Assembly: GCF_032854445.1 (NCBI RefSeq)
Contig: NC_088296.1
Span: forward strand, 11,136,706-11,200,705
Origin: Liolophura sinensis
Lineage: Eukaryota > Mollusca > Polyplacophora > Chitonida > Chitonidae
Direction of reading: 5' to 3'
Length of the DNA: 64,000 nt
The position numbers and the translations under genes were made by a program. The notes beneath the pieces are model-generated. The model did not search any database, was not told where the DNA came from, and saw only the letters and a list, made by a program, of their open reading frames with translations. Shown piece after piece: positions 1 to 14,300 of this stretch (positions are counted from its first letter, which is position 1; each line of letters starts with the position of its first letter).

Positions 1-2209
1 TCTTTGCTAAGCCTTGAATCTCTTACCCTGGATTTACATCAGTGTAGTCTCTCACCGACATTGCTCATGTATTCGGATCTGACTCTTATTTTATAACGGT
101 GGAGAAAGAGCATTTGTATTTTTGTTTCGTAACTAAATGAAAATATTATTCTTTCATTTCTTCTAAATAGGTCTTTTAATAATTTGTTCACGATTTTACT
201 ATACATAAAGGCGGCATGAACGACATTTGGTCAGTTAGTTTTGTATACTCATTGTATGTCCACCCGATTCATGTCTATATGGCTAATGCATGCCGGACTT
301 TTCCCACATGGTTTATGTCTGTTATGTGTCTCTTTTCAGTGATTATATCTACCCAGTTTATGTCTACATGTTTAATAACTCCCTAGTTCATGCCAGTGTT
401 GAAAATTCCATGGCTAATATAATCGTTACCTTATTAAAGCAAAACAAAAAATTAGAATGATTGCTCGTGCTGATGTAATTAATGTCATCAGAAATTATTC
501 TGACATGAGATATAAACAAGTTTGTGATATCAATATTTACAATAAGTACAGCTTTAATAAGATGCAGTTGCTAACCGGAAACAGCGGTGTGATGTAGTAT
601 TGATGAACTGTTGAATAGCCTAGAAGCAAATGCCAAACAGAAATATCTACACAACATGCAAATCATTTGTTTTGCTGACAAGCATCATTTGTAATATGAC
701 CGAGGTGTTGACTTGCTGCAGTGTGAATGACATCTGGAGACTGACACATTACATGCGGGTAGCGGAATTGTGTTGATAGCAACACTGTGTAGGCTATGGG
801 TAACTGTTTCTAAAGTGACAGCTCAGAATCAGCCTAACAAACTAGGACGCATATTTGCCACCGGCAGGTTGTGCCACCATAGCTTTCCCATCCATATCAA
901 ACCAAAACCCACCCGTCCTTGTCAGACCAGATCCCACCCATCTATGTCAAACCAAAACCCACCCGTCCTTGTCAGACCAGATCCCACCCATCCATGTCAA
1001 ACCAAAACCCACTTGTCCTTGTCAAACCAGATCCCACCCATCCACGTCAAACCAAAACACACCCATCCTTGTCAGACCAGATCCCACCCATCCATGTCAA
1101 ACCAAAACCCACCCGTCCTTGTCAGACCAGATCCCACCCATCCATGTCAAACCAAAACCCATTTAATCATGTTAAACAATAAAGTACACATTGATGTTAA
1201 AATAAAATCCATCACCAAAACCCACCCGTCCATATCAAATAAAAATCAACCATCTGCTACTTAAGCACAACCACACGTCCATGTCAAATTGAAGCCTACC
1301 GTGAGCACCCTTGTGAAGCCTAACCCCACCCATCCATGTCAAATTAAACCCCATCCATTTCTACTAAAGTAAAAATACACATCCAAGTCAGACCAAAAAC
1401 CCACATATCTACGTGAAATTAAAACCTACTCACCCACGTCAAATCCTTTTAAAATATTCCAAACCAAAACCCATGTCGGTTAGGCCTATGAGTAATTCAC
1501 TGTACGAAACTTAATGTTTGTTTAATATAAGGATAGTATACATGAATTTGTATATGACATACAGTAAATAAATCTCATCGTATGCGTTAACTTAGTCGTT
1601 AATATCGTGGTCTGGAGGCCTAGGTCATTGGCCGAGAAATCAATTAGGGTTTTTATTTTTTTTATATAAAAAAACTTTTCTTTTTCCATCATCAATTAGT
1701 TGAGCGCAGCACGCCTGTGTACTTGTGGCTCGGCTTTGTTTTCAATTGTACTGCGGGTCCTTTTCATGGTGTAAACGCCAGGTCTGTAGCGCTGTGAGTG
1801 AAAACACTTACTGATGTGAAGATTGCCTGAAGGTGGCTTTGCATGGCTCTGTTTGCATCTGCTGTGAGAACTCGTTTGAACAGTAGCTTGATGTGGTGTC
1901 CACTGATAGGGGATATCTACCGATCGTTTGTAATGGCTCTTGTTGATTTCCCCGGTGAGTGTATCGGAGGCTAACTCGGCCGTGCAACTGGTCTTCCGCA
2001 GGCAAAATCTAATGTCGTCACTGCCTCAGTAGCCGCGTACTGCCAGATCGCTGTATCGAGTTCCCAATGCACGAAGCAGTCAGGCTAACGCAATATCATG
2101 TTTGGCACAGCCTTCCCAGAGGCGGTGGTATTGTCGCGGACATAAGCATTGTTGTGATCCGTTCAGGCTATGATCATATCGCTTCTATTGTGTTATCAAC
2201 AATTTTCAG
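1..2209. other. Left flank or intron of gene A
   Basis: No kinase-homology or transmembrane exon of gene A was found here on either strand. It contains a minisatellite (from about 886), a T-rich tract near 1650-1680 and otherwise unique AT-rich sequence. Short open frames in the minisatellite are a by-product of the repeat. Confidence 0.6.
886..1170 (+). repeat. 25/50-bp dimeric minisatellite
   Basis: Nearly six 50-bp units, each made of two related 25-bp monomers: acccgtccttgtcagaccag plus atccc, and acccatccatgtcaaaccaa plus aaccc. A degenerate tail with the same CCCATCCATGTCAAA core continues to about 1480. The 50-bp period is not a multiple of 3, and all three forward frames stay open for long stretches, so the open frames are not evidence of a gene. 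Confidence 0.92.
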
Positions 2210-2381
2210 ATGTGTACCAGAAAGTGAAAAACGGAGTGAAGCCCTATTTCCGGCCCACCATGAAGGACGATGATTGTCCGTCGGACGATTTGGCGGGGAT
2301 CATACGGAGGTGCTGGGCGGAGGACCCCATGGAACGGCCTGATTTCCAGTCGCTCAAGTCCATCATACGGAAACTAAACAA
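2210..2381 (+). CDS. Gene A exon a: end of kinase homology domain
   Basis: 172 bp, acceptor ttttcag, donor gtgagc, starting and ending inside split codons. It encodes [16 protein letters not shown], then [18 protein letters not shown] and RKLNK, the conserved C-lobe end of the kinase homology domain of membrane guanylate cyclases. The first codon needs one G from an upstream exon that I could not find in the 2.2 kb to the left. Same length and phases as gene B exon 9. Confidence 0.9.
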
Positions 2382-5300
2382 GTGAGCATCTTATCCATAT
2401 TGGACAAGGGCCAGTATTTATCAAGCGACTTACGACGTAAGTCTTTAATTGCAAGCCCTTAACAAAAACACCCTGAGAACAGGAAATAACTCAAATTTGG
2501 TTAGTGCGTTGTCGTGTAGTAAATAATCACTATACAGTTTTTTCATTTGAACGTGAGATTGGTTATTTAACTTGAGTCTCCAGCCGTACGTGGGAAGGTC
2601 TGTCAGCAACCTGCGGATGGTCGTGGGTTTCCCCCGGGCTGTGCCCGGTTTCCTCCCACCTTAATGCTGGCCGCCGTCGTATAAGTGAAATATTCTTGAA
2701 TACGGCGTAAAACATCAATCAAATAAATAAATAAATTTGTCTTGAGAGGCTTTAGAAATTCGGACCTAGATTACTTAGATTAGCTTGGCTATTAAATGGG
2801 CTATTAAATGTAACAGGGGTGCACAAAGCAATCTAGAACGATTGACGAATGTGCCCATACCAAGTACAGATACAATATGTGTAGCGTACACCCAAGGAAG
2901 AGAAGCAACTTTTTAGGCAAAGTGAAGCATACGGTTTGATTTGAAACTATTTTTTTAGGCAAATGAAATATTGTACTTGTAAGAATACTTTGTCAAGTAG
3001 ATAAATGAGTAGATAATAACCAAGGCATGTGTAAGGCCTTTCTTAGCTGTGTGGCATTTCCATGTGACAGTTATTATTCTGTGAGTGATTGTTTTAATCC
3101 AAGAAATCGGAACGGTCCGTGAGTAGCCATATTGGCTCAAAAAGGTTACAGTTTCTCAACGAACACAAAATCTTATATGGCTGAAGACATCTCAGATTTG
3201 TGGTGTTTGTTGTCATGATATTGGTCGTTCCCTGAAACTGGAAAGTTTCATTCTATATTTATGTGAAAGGTATGTTTGTAGTACAGACCAACAAAATCTT
3301 TCAATTGTTTTCTTTTGGGCATGTCCTGAAATGAATAAGTGTCCTGTGGGTAAAGTACAGCTTCTGACATAAGGGGGGGGGGGGGGTTGGAAACGGCACT
3401 GTTTTGTAGCAATTACTTATTTATTACTGCGTGAAATGTGTGAAAAGTAATCTCAAGTACTGCTCTTTGATTATTTAGTGGAACCATGCTCCCATGACAA
3501 CGTATTCACTCTATAGATATACTTTGGTTATGTTAACGGCAGACTGTTGGGTGTACTGTTTAAATGTACTTTACCCAGAGTCTCTTTATAAACCAACGAA
3601 ATAACCCAGATTGCCAGCGCATACATCATTTTCGGACGGGATAACTTTCACTAAGAATAACGGCTGATCGACTAAAATGGTAATTTATATGCACGACAGG
3701 TGTTTAAGCGTGTCAATTTCCAACATCTTGAGGTAAAAGAACAACATTTACCTTTTCGTACCCGCACATAATATGTGACCAACTGTGCGAAGTCAGATGA
3801 AAATTGTTATTGCACTCATGGCTCTGCTTCGTCTCAACGGGCCTTGTTGCTGCTACCGGCAACGGTTTATTCGAGCGGGGCGTTGTTGTTGCTGCGCGCG
3901 GGTTCCTCTGGTCCCTAGGGGCCAACGGATGTGTTTGGAAATGGCGCGTGCGTTGCATTTTGTATCAACACGATATGGCTGCTATACTGCCGAAGAGTCG
4001 TCGAGCCAGAATCATTCTTTCATTCTTCTTGAGTGTTGATGTTGTTGCTGTTGTATTTGTTTATTGTATTAAACGCGCTAATTGAACCAAACCAAGCTTA
4101 CCACAATATGTAGTAAATTTATAATTATGTATGTTTTTATTTGTCCAGTATGTTTTGTGTGTGGTACGGTCGATGTCATACATTTCATAAACCAGCACAT
4201 TCGTATCATCAGAAATAATATCAATATTTCCAATCTGCGCAACTTTATGGTTTATTAATACAACGCTAGTGACGATCCCCAGCAGGCTTCCTTTTTTGTT
4301 TGCAAAACGGCCGGTGTTTGTTTCAGCACAGTCCCGCGCCGGCTTTAGCTTTGCCATAGGTTTATAAAAGAAAATAGATCAGTGGGAGTAGTCTGTGTAT
4401 GACTTACCAGTAACCCCATTGTTGACGCTACTAATGCACGTACCCATTACCGTGTATCGCAGACCAAGCGTGACATTTGTGTACAGACAATCTCCAAGCG
4501 AAGGGCCACCGAAGTTTGATTCAACAAACACAGTCAACAGACAAGCATGCATGATCCTTCTCTTCTTTGTTTCTTATTGTGCTGGGTATATGTTTTTACT
4601 TTTGTAACTTACGTGGTTTGGTTTCTACTGTCAAAGTTGTCATCCTGTATACTGGATTTCTTATAACACACTTCGTTTATTTGAACTACGTTTTATGTGG
4701 CGCTCAGTAATGTTTCCCTTGTGTGATTGGAGTCATATTAAACAAGGCAGAGCATGGCTAAAGCATCACAGATACAACACAAACATGAATTACCGTCAGT
4801 AAGAACAAAGAGGCGTATCATTCTATTCAAGTTGTATATAAATATAGCTATTTCCGGTGGAAAAACAAACCAAACAAAACAAGAGTAACGTTTTCTTCTG
4901 TACAACAAGAACCATCCCGCTTGCTTATACTCTTAAACATGCATCAGTGTACAGTAAGCGACACTCCTGAGTTCCTATGTGCACGAATTCCCCTTGTCAA
5001 ACATATGTTCTTCGGTTGGGTTTAACCTGCAACGAGGAGTAATACATCAGTGACTTCAACTCAGCGCACTATTAAACCTTTAGTTTTGGTGTCAGCTTTC
5101 TAGTGACTCTTTTACGGACTGTCGGACATGACGCTTATATTCACCTAGTTAGTATAGTTCTGGATGGAACTTTAAATCAACATCGGCAGTCATTGGTCTT
5201 GCATTAAATTTTCCAATTGATTTAATATGACAAAAAGCTATTTTAATGTATTGTTTTTTTTATATAAAATTTACGTGATTTCTGCAGAAAACACGTCACA

Positions 5301-8300
5301 AGTTACCCAGTTATTTCTAGAGAATTTTTTTATGTATTCGCTGAAGATTTAAATGGTCCTATTCATGTGACATATATTTTGCCTTAAATTATCTGTCTCG
5401 TAGAAAGTACTACGAGAAGTGGTGGCGATAACGGGTAATTTTATAATAGCCTAGAAAAATTGAAAAATATCATCCTGTATCAATCGACATTCCATTCTGA
5501 GAGGTCTACACCTAAAATAGTAGTGTGTTTTCAATGTGAACCAGACTTCCACGCGCTATAGTATAGTCTCAGTACACCCAAGTAAATAACTCCAAATGGG
5601 CAAAGTCTGACCTGTAATAGGGAATGTTCTATGCTAATTTCATCTGTCTCCGTTACTTGGGTAATATATTGGTTAATCAATGGGAAATGGTATCTGGTAA
5701 TTGCATGGCACAAAGCCTCTCTCTAATGGGGTGTGGGCCGTTTCTAATGAACCCTGCTAACGACTGGGATGTTTCCCGCCCTGAATTAACCAGTTCAATG
5801 TCCATAATAGTTTAAGCACAGACACGTTGTTACCAGCCATCTATTAAGACTAAACTGACTACAGCACGAATAGGTGAGGTAGTAAGTTAGAATCTGTGTT
5901 TAGCCAGTTTTAACCTTTCTTATTTTCGTCGCATGGAATAATCCAGGAAACGGTTATTTTTACAGAATAGGTTGTACGTTTTGGCACAGTGTACTATATA
6001 TGTATGCTATTTCTTTTCATTTATGACGATAAATATGTACGTAGAACCACTCATAAATGACTCAAAGTTAGATGACCCATTCTTACTACAAGGATGTTTT
6101 GTGGTGTTGAGTTTACGCCAGTTGGTATCATTTTAGATTAATCGCATACTCACATGTGGAATTCTCTTGCCTTTTTCCTCCAAGGGATGGAGACAAGGGT
6201 AACATACTCGACAACCTACTGTCCCGGATGGAGCAGTACGCCAACAACCTGGAGGCGCTGGTGGAGGAGAGAACTGCCGACTACCTCGAGCAGAAGAAAA
6301 AGGCAGAGGATCTGCTTTATAGTATGCTGCCCAAGTAAGTGCCCCTTTGGTGAAAGAGCAGAGTAAAAATCGTACATCTTCCCAAATGATGTTTTCGAGA
6401 AAAGCAACATTTTATGCTTATAGTTTTGCACCGATCTTGACGAGAAGGCTTGGTAAAGAAACAAAGTTTAACGTATTTTAATGTCTAATGTCAGACACTC
6501 TGTACCTCAATTTTAAAGTTTGTGAACACTCTGATATTAATTTTAGCGTATTTAAATTATGATTTTTTTCGTTTGTGGGCACTTCGTGGAATTAAGGCGC
6601 TTTCTTGTCCACATTATAACACCAATCTTGAGCAATAATCAAGAAATCCTACAATCACGATTAGCGTAACATCCTATCCCACCCCTTTTTTGGAATCAAC
6701 CGTACAGACTGTCCTATAGCTGACTGCAAATGAACTCTGACACTGGATTAGTTCATGTTGTTTTCAGTGATGATTAGCTCTCGACTACGCTCTGTTTACA
6801 TAGAAAGCTCGGAGGGCAATCTGGTGGTGCCGCCGTTAATTTCTTGTTTTACTGGTTTTTATTATCAGCACCAATTACACTTCGCCTGAGTCAACGGGTA
6901 TCTACTTAATTGGATGAAATTCCCTTGGGTAATTTTCCAAAGGGTATCTTTTCGTTTTTATTGTTCGGTGTCGGACACAGGCAGTTTCAGGTCCTGATTA
7001 CCCCCCACGCCAAGCCTGTTAATTAATACTCTACTTAGTGCTGGTAGATAGCGTCGAGGCCCAAACTACACTCGCCGACCTCTAGAGAAACAAAGATGAA
7101 CTCTGACAACGTTTTCCCATAAATGCGATGATGCAACTGCTTCACAGCATGTACATCTTCTGACCTAGATAAAAGAGGAAATAAATCTGTGTCTTATTGT
7201 ACTGCACGTGGTACATGAATTGCAGGCTTAGATGCTAAATTTCTTTTAGCAGTGTACATTGCAAATGAAGGACAACGGCTTTACAGGAAAAATATAAACC
7301 GCTAAAAATTGTTCAACTCCATTTCTGGATAACAGGAATGGCCGTGTAATAGTCCGCAGTAGATTTAACGAATAAACTAAATCAAATATTGCTAACCGCT
7401 TTACCCTTTTGTTGATGATTTAATTTATCTTCAGCGTTGAGAAGAGAAAAAACAAAACTATATTTCAAACTATTTTGAGCTACTTTTTTGCCGAATAAAA
7501 CAAAATCAAATCGATAAGCGGCTTTAGAACAAAGACGTCAGCTCTGGTTTTATTTTTTCACAGATTGATAAAATTTTTCTTTTTCATATTCTTCCTGTAA
7601 TATTTGTGTTTTTTTATTCTTTTAACTGATTTTAACGTCATACTCCTGAATTTTTTTTTGTTTTTACGTATACGACGTGGCCAAGGGGGTTAGAACGCCA
7701 GCACGGGACAATGGCCCAGGAGCCTCTCATCAAAACGGCGCAAAACACCAATCAAATAAATAAATAAAATATACGACGACAGTCACATGTGTGATGTACA
7801 GAGTTCCATAGCATTTTGGTGGAAGACAAGTTGACTTCTAAGTACTTTAAGCATACGACCCCGCAAGCGTCACCCACAGTTTATTGTCTCTAACGTCCAA
7901 CAAGAAGTGAATGCGGAGGAATGTACCAATTCCCTTTCCAAGACCGGTGTTAAGTTCGCACCTCGCGTGTCCTAGCGGTTAAAGAACAATCCCATTGACC
8001 ATTTAGCAAAGAACCGCTCCCAGCCTTTGTGTGGATGCTAGAATTTGAACAGTCTTCACCTTTAGTCATGTATTGGACATTTGCATACGCTGAATACCTT
8101 TTTATACATAGACTAACTAACAGTGGACACTGTGTGGGAGAAGCAGCGTATGTCCCCCGCAGGGAATGCACGGTTAATGATGGAGTGTAAGATACGTTAA
8201 ACGAATATCTGCCGGAGACGACGTGGAAGCAATAGCCAGGTTCTCCCACATTCCGAACATGCACTGGGTTGTCCGATTCCACAAATGAGAGCATATGGTA

Positions 8301-11300
8301 ATGCGGGCCTCCTGCGTGGACGGCCCTTGGCTACCCAACTATTCCCCGGCTGATCGCCTTATTCGGAAAACGTGGGCTTAATATTGATGCAATCCGAGAT
8401 ATCGATCTTAGCGGTACTTGGCTGTGTGTCGCTACCCCTCCACTCTTACATCGCCAATCCCAAAAGGCTTTTGGAAAATTGAAACCAGTTACAAACAAAT
8501 GTAAATCCACTGTAAATGCGTCTACAGTTCTGAGTTCAATCGGTCTGGAAACGCTACCAATTCACGAGGATTTCACGCTTCAAAACTGAAGTATGTTGAT
8601 CTAAAGTATGATTGTGATACACTTTTGTTTAGTTTTCTGTTGCAAGAGCCGGTCTGATTCCTCAGCCTGTCAGCCATGAACAAATTCTTGTCGAAAGGGG
8701 TTTAGTTGTTTGAATTTGCTCACATAACAACAATGTTCTGCTATGAGGCACTTCTGATGTTTATGTGGCATGGTTTGATTTACAATAGCATCATTAGAAA
8801 ACGGTATCTGGCAGCCTAGCTCATTCGACGAAATCGTTTGATCTAACCGCACTCGACCACACCCTAACAGATGAGGCTAATCAACCGTCCAGGAAAATAT
8901 CTCTATTTACTCTTTAGAAATTTTTCAAAGGAATAAGCCATGGACTTCTGTTAAATTAATGGCCATTTATGTTGACAAAACGATTAATCAAACTTTCACT
9001 GTTAACTCCATATTAAAGATTCTCCGGAAATCCTCTTTTGTAAACGGCCGTTCTCTCGTAGATGAACATAGCTTCTTAAAATTGCTTGGCCGACAGAATT
9101 GAGAGGCTAGAACAAGGAAACGGGATTAGTTTGCTCAGTGTCAGTATAGTGTAACTGAGTCGGTTGTCATGCCTGGTGTCTTTGGCTTATATAACTCCGT
9201 ACCAGTGCGCATGCCCTGTGCCGGTCTAAAACTGATTGGGCCATCGCTTTTCATAAATCTTCCTTCATTGGTTCGTCGGTCTATCATCCTGATCACGGTT
9301 GTCTCCCTGTAAATGAGCACCCGCTAGGCGAAGTGATTGATCGATGTTAATTTCCATTTTATCCACCTGAAAGTCTACTTTGGATGAACGTATTATCGCC
9401 CTGGTGATTTATTTTGAGTTTCACAGGAGTTCTTTGCGCTTAATCGATGGTATTTTTCCAAAGATTTAGCACTGAGAAAGCATTTCATACATGCACGCGC
9501 ATTTGCCTTCAAACCATATAAGCGAACCGGAAGAAATAATGCCACGAGGCGATTCTCTCTCATACATGTGCTCAATACCATGCAATACAATAATTTCAGC
9601 AAGAATTTTGGAGCAAACGTACGGCCATAAGAGTCCTTGTCTGCATTTATGCAGGTAATATTAACACTACGCATCAAATGAGTGACGATAGGAGCTGTAC
9701 TACCGAAGTTGACCGGGATACTCGCTTAACAAAAGGTCTCACGAAGCATCGGCTTCAGAACTCGCAAGAAATCACAGTACACATAACACAGACGTTTATT
9801 GAGTTTATACATCGATTGAGGTACATCCTGCTTTAAACTTCAGCGACATTCTAAGTTTACCTTTGGATAAGCTACACGTCTCTTTTTGCGTAAGGCGTGT
9901 GATTGCCTTCACATACAGATCGCTACATACCGTTGCACAGAAGGCGGTCCATGAGACTTAGCGGTATTCTAACGGCAAGCCTGAGCCGATCAATAAACCG
10001 TTGACATTGAAGGCGAAACCTATTAAATGCTCTCAATTACCGAACACATATAGCAGGGGGTTGGAAGGTGATGCGATATGTCAAGTCAAAGTCGCGGAGG
10101 TAGCCAGGAATGAACGTTGAATTAGCAAAAGAAGCTTCCAAACGCAGTATAGAGACGAGTTCGAACATGTCTACCTTTGAGTGAGTGAGTTCGTGGGGTT
10201 TATCGTCGTACTTAACAGTTTTTCAGTCATATGACGACGAAGGAATGCATGTAATTTGCATGTAATTTGTCTCCATCATCTACCTTTCTCTGAAGAAAAT
10301 AAAATAAATAGGAAAATAAATCCTGTGAAGGAAGGCTTTCGAAGTCATTGTAAGTTATTTTGTTCAGGTGCAATTCGTTACTATAGATTCGCTCAAACAG
10401 ATCTAATACAAAGAGACCATACGAAGCTTGACTGGCAGTGTCCGTGTAGAGTATTTTGGTAGAGTGTCGTGATTGGTGTCATCGGCATAATGCTTCATCC
10501 GGGTAACACTGAGAGCACGCGGGACTTCTGATTCAGGAGATACATGCTCCTTGATAAGTAGTCTCTCAACCGATGTTTTCGACTTTACAGAGACGGTACT
10601 TGAGAGTGTAGACCTTCCACTGAGATCAAATACAAAAATGTGACTTGAAAGAGACAGCCGTGATGGAAACAAAGAAATTATTTCTTTGTGTTCTTTATTT
10701 TCCATAGACCTGTGGCCAGACAGCTGATTGCTGGAGAATCGGTGACGGCGGAGACGTTTGACCACGTGACCATATATTTCAGTGATATCTGCGGCTTTAC
10801 GGCGATGTCGTCAGAGAGCACGCCCATGCAGGTGAGGTTTGGTTGTGACGTCATACTGTGACGCCATATCGTGATACACTTCACAGAAAATTCCTCAGTA
10901 GGTTTAGCGTATGTAAGTGATTCTATGCTAGGCAGTGTTTAGCAGGGGGATCCTACTTTTTCTCGCGGGTAGCTCACTCAGAAAGTAAAGACAGTTACAT
11001 GATCAGACTTTGACTTTTACGTCACATAGGGAGTGTTGCTGGGCTGCAGTTTGCTGCTAGCTCTGTCCAGTATTGGTCAGTGTAAGTGTAACATGCCAAA
11101 GTATGATGTAAAACACAGACAAAATATATATCAATAAACCAAAATCAAAAGTAAAGTTTGACTTTTCAGTTAATGCTTCAATCGATATATTGTGTTGACG
11201 GTAAGGTTTTAATTCGTGTCTCTAAACATGAATTTGTGTTATATATTCCAGGTTGTCGATTTGCTTAACGATCTGTACACAGCATTTGACTCAATTATAG

Positions 11301-14300
11301 AGAATTTTGATATATACAAGGTGAGTAACAAACTACGATTTTCTCTACAACAAATAACACTTACAAGAAGAAGTCCATGCTTCTGCAAAGTCGCCTCTTG
11401 TTTGTGACAATGTTTGTTTTATTCCGCTCCCCCCCCCCTCGCCCACTAAGAACCCCATTTTAGTCAATTCATAAACAAAATACGAATAACGCAAAAAACG
11501 TTTAACAACGAATAATATAATATTTTTTCACCCCTTAGATTATCTGAGAAATGCATGTAGGCCTATTTGTTTTAAAGCAATATTCAAACGTCAATATAAC
11601 AATGGTAAAGAGTGGAATCCAGCTACTATTTCTCTGCCCGTTTCATTCTTCAAATACCTAAGCTTATACTGGTTCTACACCTATATGTGTGTGACGTTCC
11701 CTTTGAAAGGCCTAGTGACATGTTCTATTGTACTTACAAACTTAACATCGATATAATTTGAATACATTACGTCTATGATTTATGTATTCTTACTGGCGAT
11801 TCCTAGAGAATATTTTTTCCAGCTGATTTTAGTTCTCGAAATTCCTAGAAACAGTCTTTAACTAATAATGTTTGTTTTGATAATTTCAGGTGGAGACAAT
11901 AGGCGACGCGTATATGGTGGCTTCCGGTTTACCAGTGAAAAACGGAAACCTTCACGCTCGTGAAATCGCCCGGATGTCATTGGCCCTGTTGAACTGTGTT
12001 CGATCTTTTAAGATACGTCATAAACCTAACGACCAATTAAAACTGCGTATAGGAATTCACACGGGTAAATATATCTGTTTACTCGGCTACAGAAATTGAG
12101 ATAATTTCTTAATGTTACATTTGTTAGTATCAGACAAGCTCCAGATCTCAGGTTACCTCTCTCGTCATCATATGACTGAAAAATTGTTGAGTACGACGTT
12201 AAACCCCGAGCACTCTCACTCTTTCAGAAGTCAGTCTAGGGGAGGTAATCCAGCCAGATAAAAGATTAGTGGTCCTTTGGTTAACCTTCGTATTGCAACT
12301 GTAGTTCCATCTTTAAACGAGTGAAACTGTGGCACACGGACGCCTAAACTGTGAGAAGAACACATAGATCTAACTCATTGCTAAGTTATTCTCCTAAAAA
12401 CGTGAAACGATGGCGACTGTATGATTTATTATTAGAGAGTCTTAACCGTAAATTTTTGTACATCCTAAGAAAAAGCTCAAAATATAGCCATTGAGAAAAT
12501 ACCCTTTTTTGTTGTTATGATGCGATCCGCTATTTGGATTTTAGAAACTGCTTTCCTGATTTGAAATTGTAACAGGTCCTCAGACAAGCTGATATTGTGT
12601 GATAGATAATTACATGGACTATTCTAAAATAATAGCAAAACTTCGACTGCATTTGCAAGAACCCTTCGGTATTTCCTCTTTAGTCAGTTTTCCATATCTC
12701 CATTCATCCGGTATTTCCAGGTTCCGTGTGCGCAGGTGTGGTTGGTCTGAAGATGCCAAGGTACTGCCTATTTGGGGACACAGTGAACACGGCATCAAGA
12801 ATGGAGTCTAATGGACAGCGTAAGTGGATTGCCCAGTTTAACATAGTTTACAAAAATTTGAAAGCTTACTATTAACCCCTCTCCATGTCCGTCTGGCGCT
12901 GTAGGGTTTATAGCCAACATTTTATATTTATTTAAATGGTGTTTTACGGTTTACGCTTTGATTTGAAGGTGATTTTTGTCGTTTTGTTTACCCTTTTCAA
13001 ACTTACAAGCCAGTAAATTCTCTGTAGAAATACCCTTCCCTCTTCGTTTTGAGCCGAATGCTGTATTGGGTGATTTCATGTGTCCAGAAGAAATATAAAT
13101 GCACACATTATGCGCTGGCTTGATGCGACCATCAGACCCGTGTCAAATGAAATCGCAAGCATGATCCCGGGTCTAGCTGTTTCTTCTGCAGCCTTAAGTG
13201 AGAATGTTTGTCAGTTGTTTACTCCAGCCCCCCCCCCCTCCCCTCCCCCCTCGTTACTTCCAGCAATAATCCTGGCCACCCCATATAAACTGAACATTTT
13301 CTGAGCTTGGTGTTAAACACCAATAAATTTATAAACAATAATAAAATAACGGTGAGGTAAGTAGATTTGCATGGAATGTTTCACCCACGAATATTACATG
13401 ACGACCGGCAACATCTACTATTCAAAACTACATCTCGCTGATTTATGTGTGGTGTGTCACAATTTACATTATGTTAAAATAGACAACTATGTTTACTGAG
13501 ACGTGATTATATCTTTTAATACCGGATTTGAAAATTCTAGAAAATGTAAAAATGATATGAGCCTGTATTTGTTATAAAACGTGATATAAATGACTCGTTA
13601 ATACTGAAGCCCATTTGCTTATCCAGTCTCATTTTTTTCCTTTCCGGTTTCCACAGCTCTTCGTATACATGTCTCCCCGGACACTAAGGCTGTGTTGGAC
13701 GACTTCGGTACTTTCCGGTTGGAGCTCAGGGGCCCAGTTGAAATGAAGGTAAAGTTCTTACTGAATGCACTCTGCGAAACAACTCAGTTTCCCCGGTCAT
13801 TCCGTTTCATCAAACGAATGCCATTAATGTGTAACATTGCATCCGGTAGACGATTTCCGGCATATTTCAAGTATAAAAACAATTTAATTAGTCGGTTTGT
13901 ATCAAAACAATGCATATCTGGCGGCCTTTTATGTTGTGTTCAGCGTTACCTTGCCCAGGGAATAAATTTCTGTTTGCGAAACTAAAGAAATCTTCTTAAA
14001 AGCACTAATGCCTTGAGAAAGGAGCTCTGTAAGAGGTTGTCTTCTGGTGTCCTGTACTCAAACCTTGCCCAAGGTTGCTACTGGGACATTTGTACCTGTG
14101 TCTGAGTGCATTCAAACATATGCTGATCCTGGAACGATCTGTCTGTACTAAATTCTAGTTTTAGAAACACTACACGCGAGAATGTATGTCTGAGTGCCAA
14201 TAAAATGTAAAATATTAACTTCATACAATGATGTTTTGTCTTATGTTTTGCTGTGCAGCGGTGTAGACTGAGAAACAAACTAAAATTTATGTAACTGCAA

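Larger units (their letters stand above)
6335..10707. other. Intron of gene A (b-c)
   Basis: 4.4 kb of mostly unique sequence with T-rich tracts around 7440-7660, an internally deleted SINE (7676-7769) and a family 2 SINE tail (10182-10240). No coding exon recognised. Confidence 0.6.

Noticed and set aside
770-1264. Long open frames across the minisatellite (three overlapping forward frames)
   Set aside because: All three frames are open because of the repeat's low stop-codon content; the 50-bp period shifts frame each unit, so no consistent protein repeat results.
1995-2165. A gcag/GCAAAA site resembling the start of the KLWTAPELL exon of gene B
   Set aside because: Only the first few bases match. 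The frame hits TAA at the third codon and nothing resembling the exon follows.
10403-10765. Minus-strand frame containing YADD, reminiscent of reverse transcriptases
   Set aside because: No other reverse transcriptase motifs, and the frame overlaps gene A exon c on the opposite strand; chance match.
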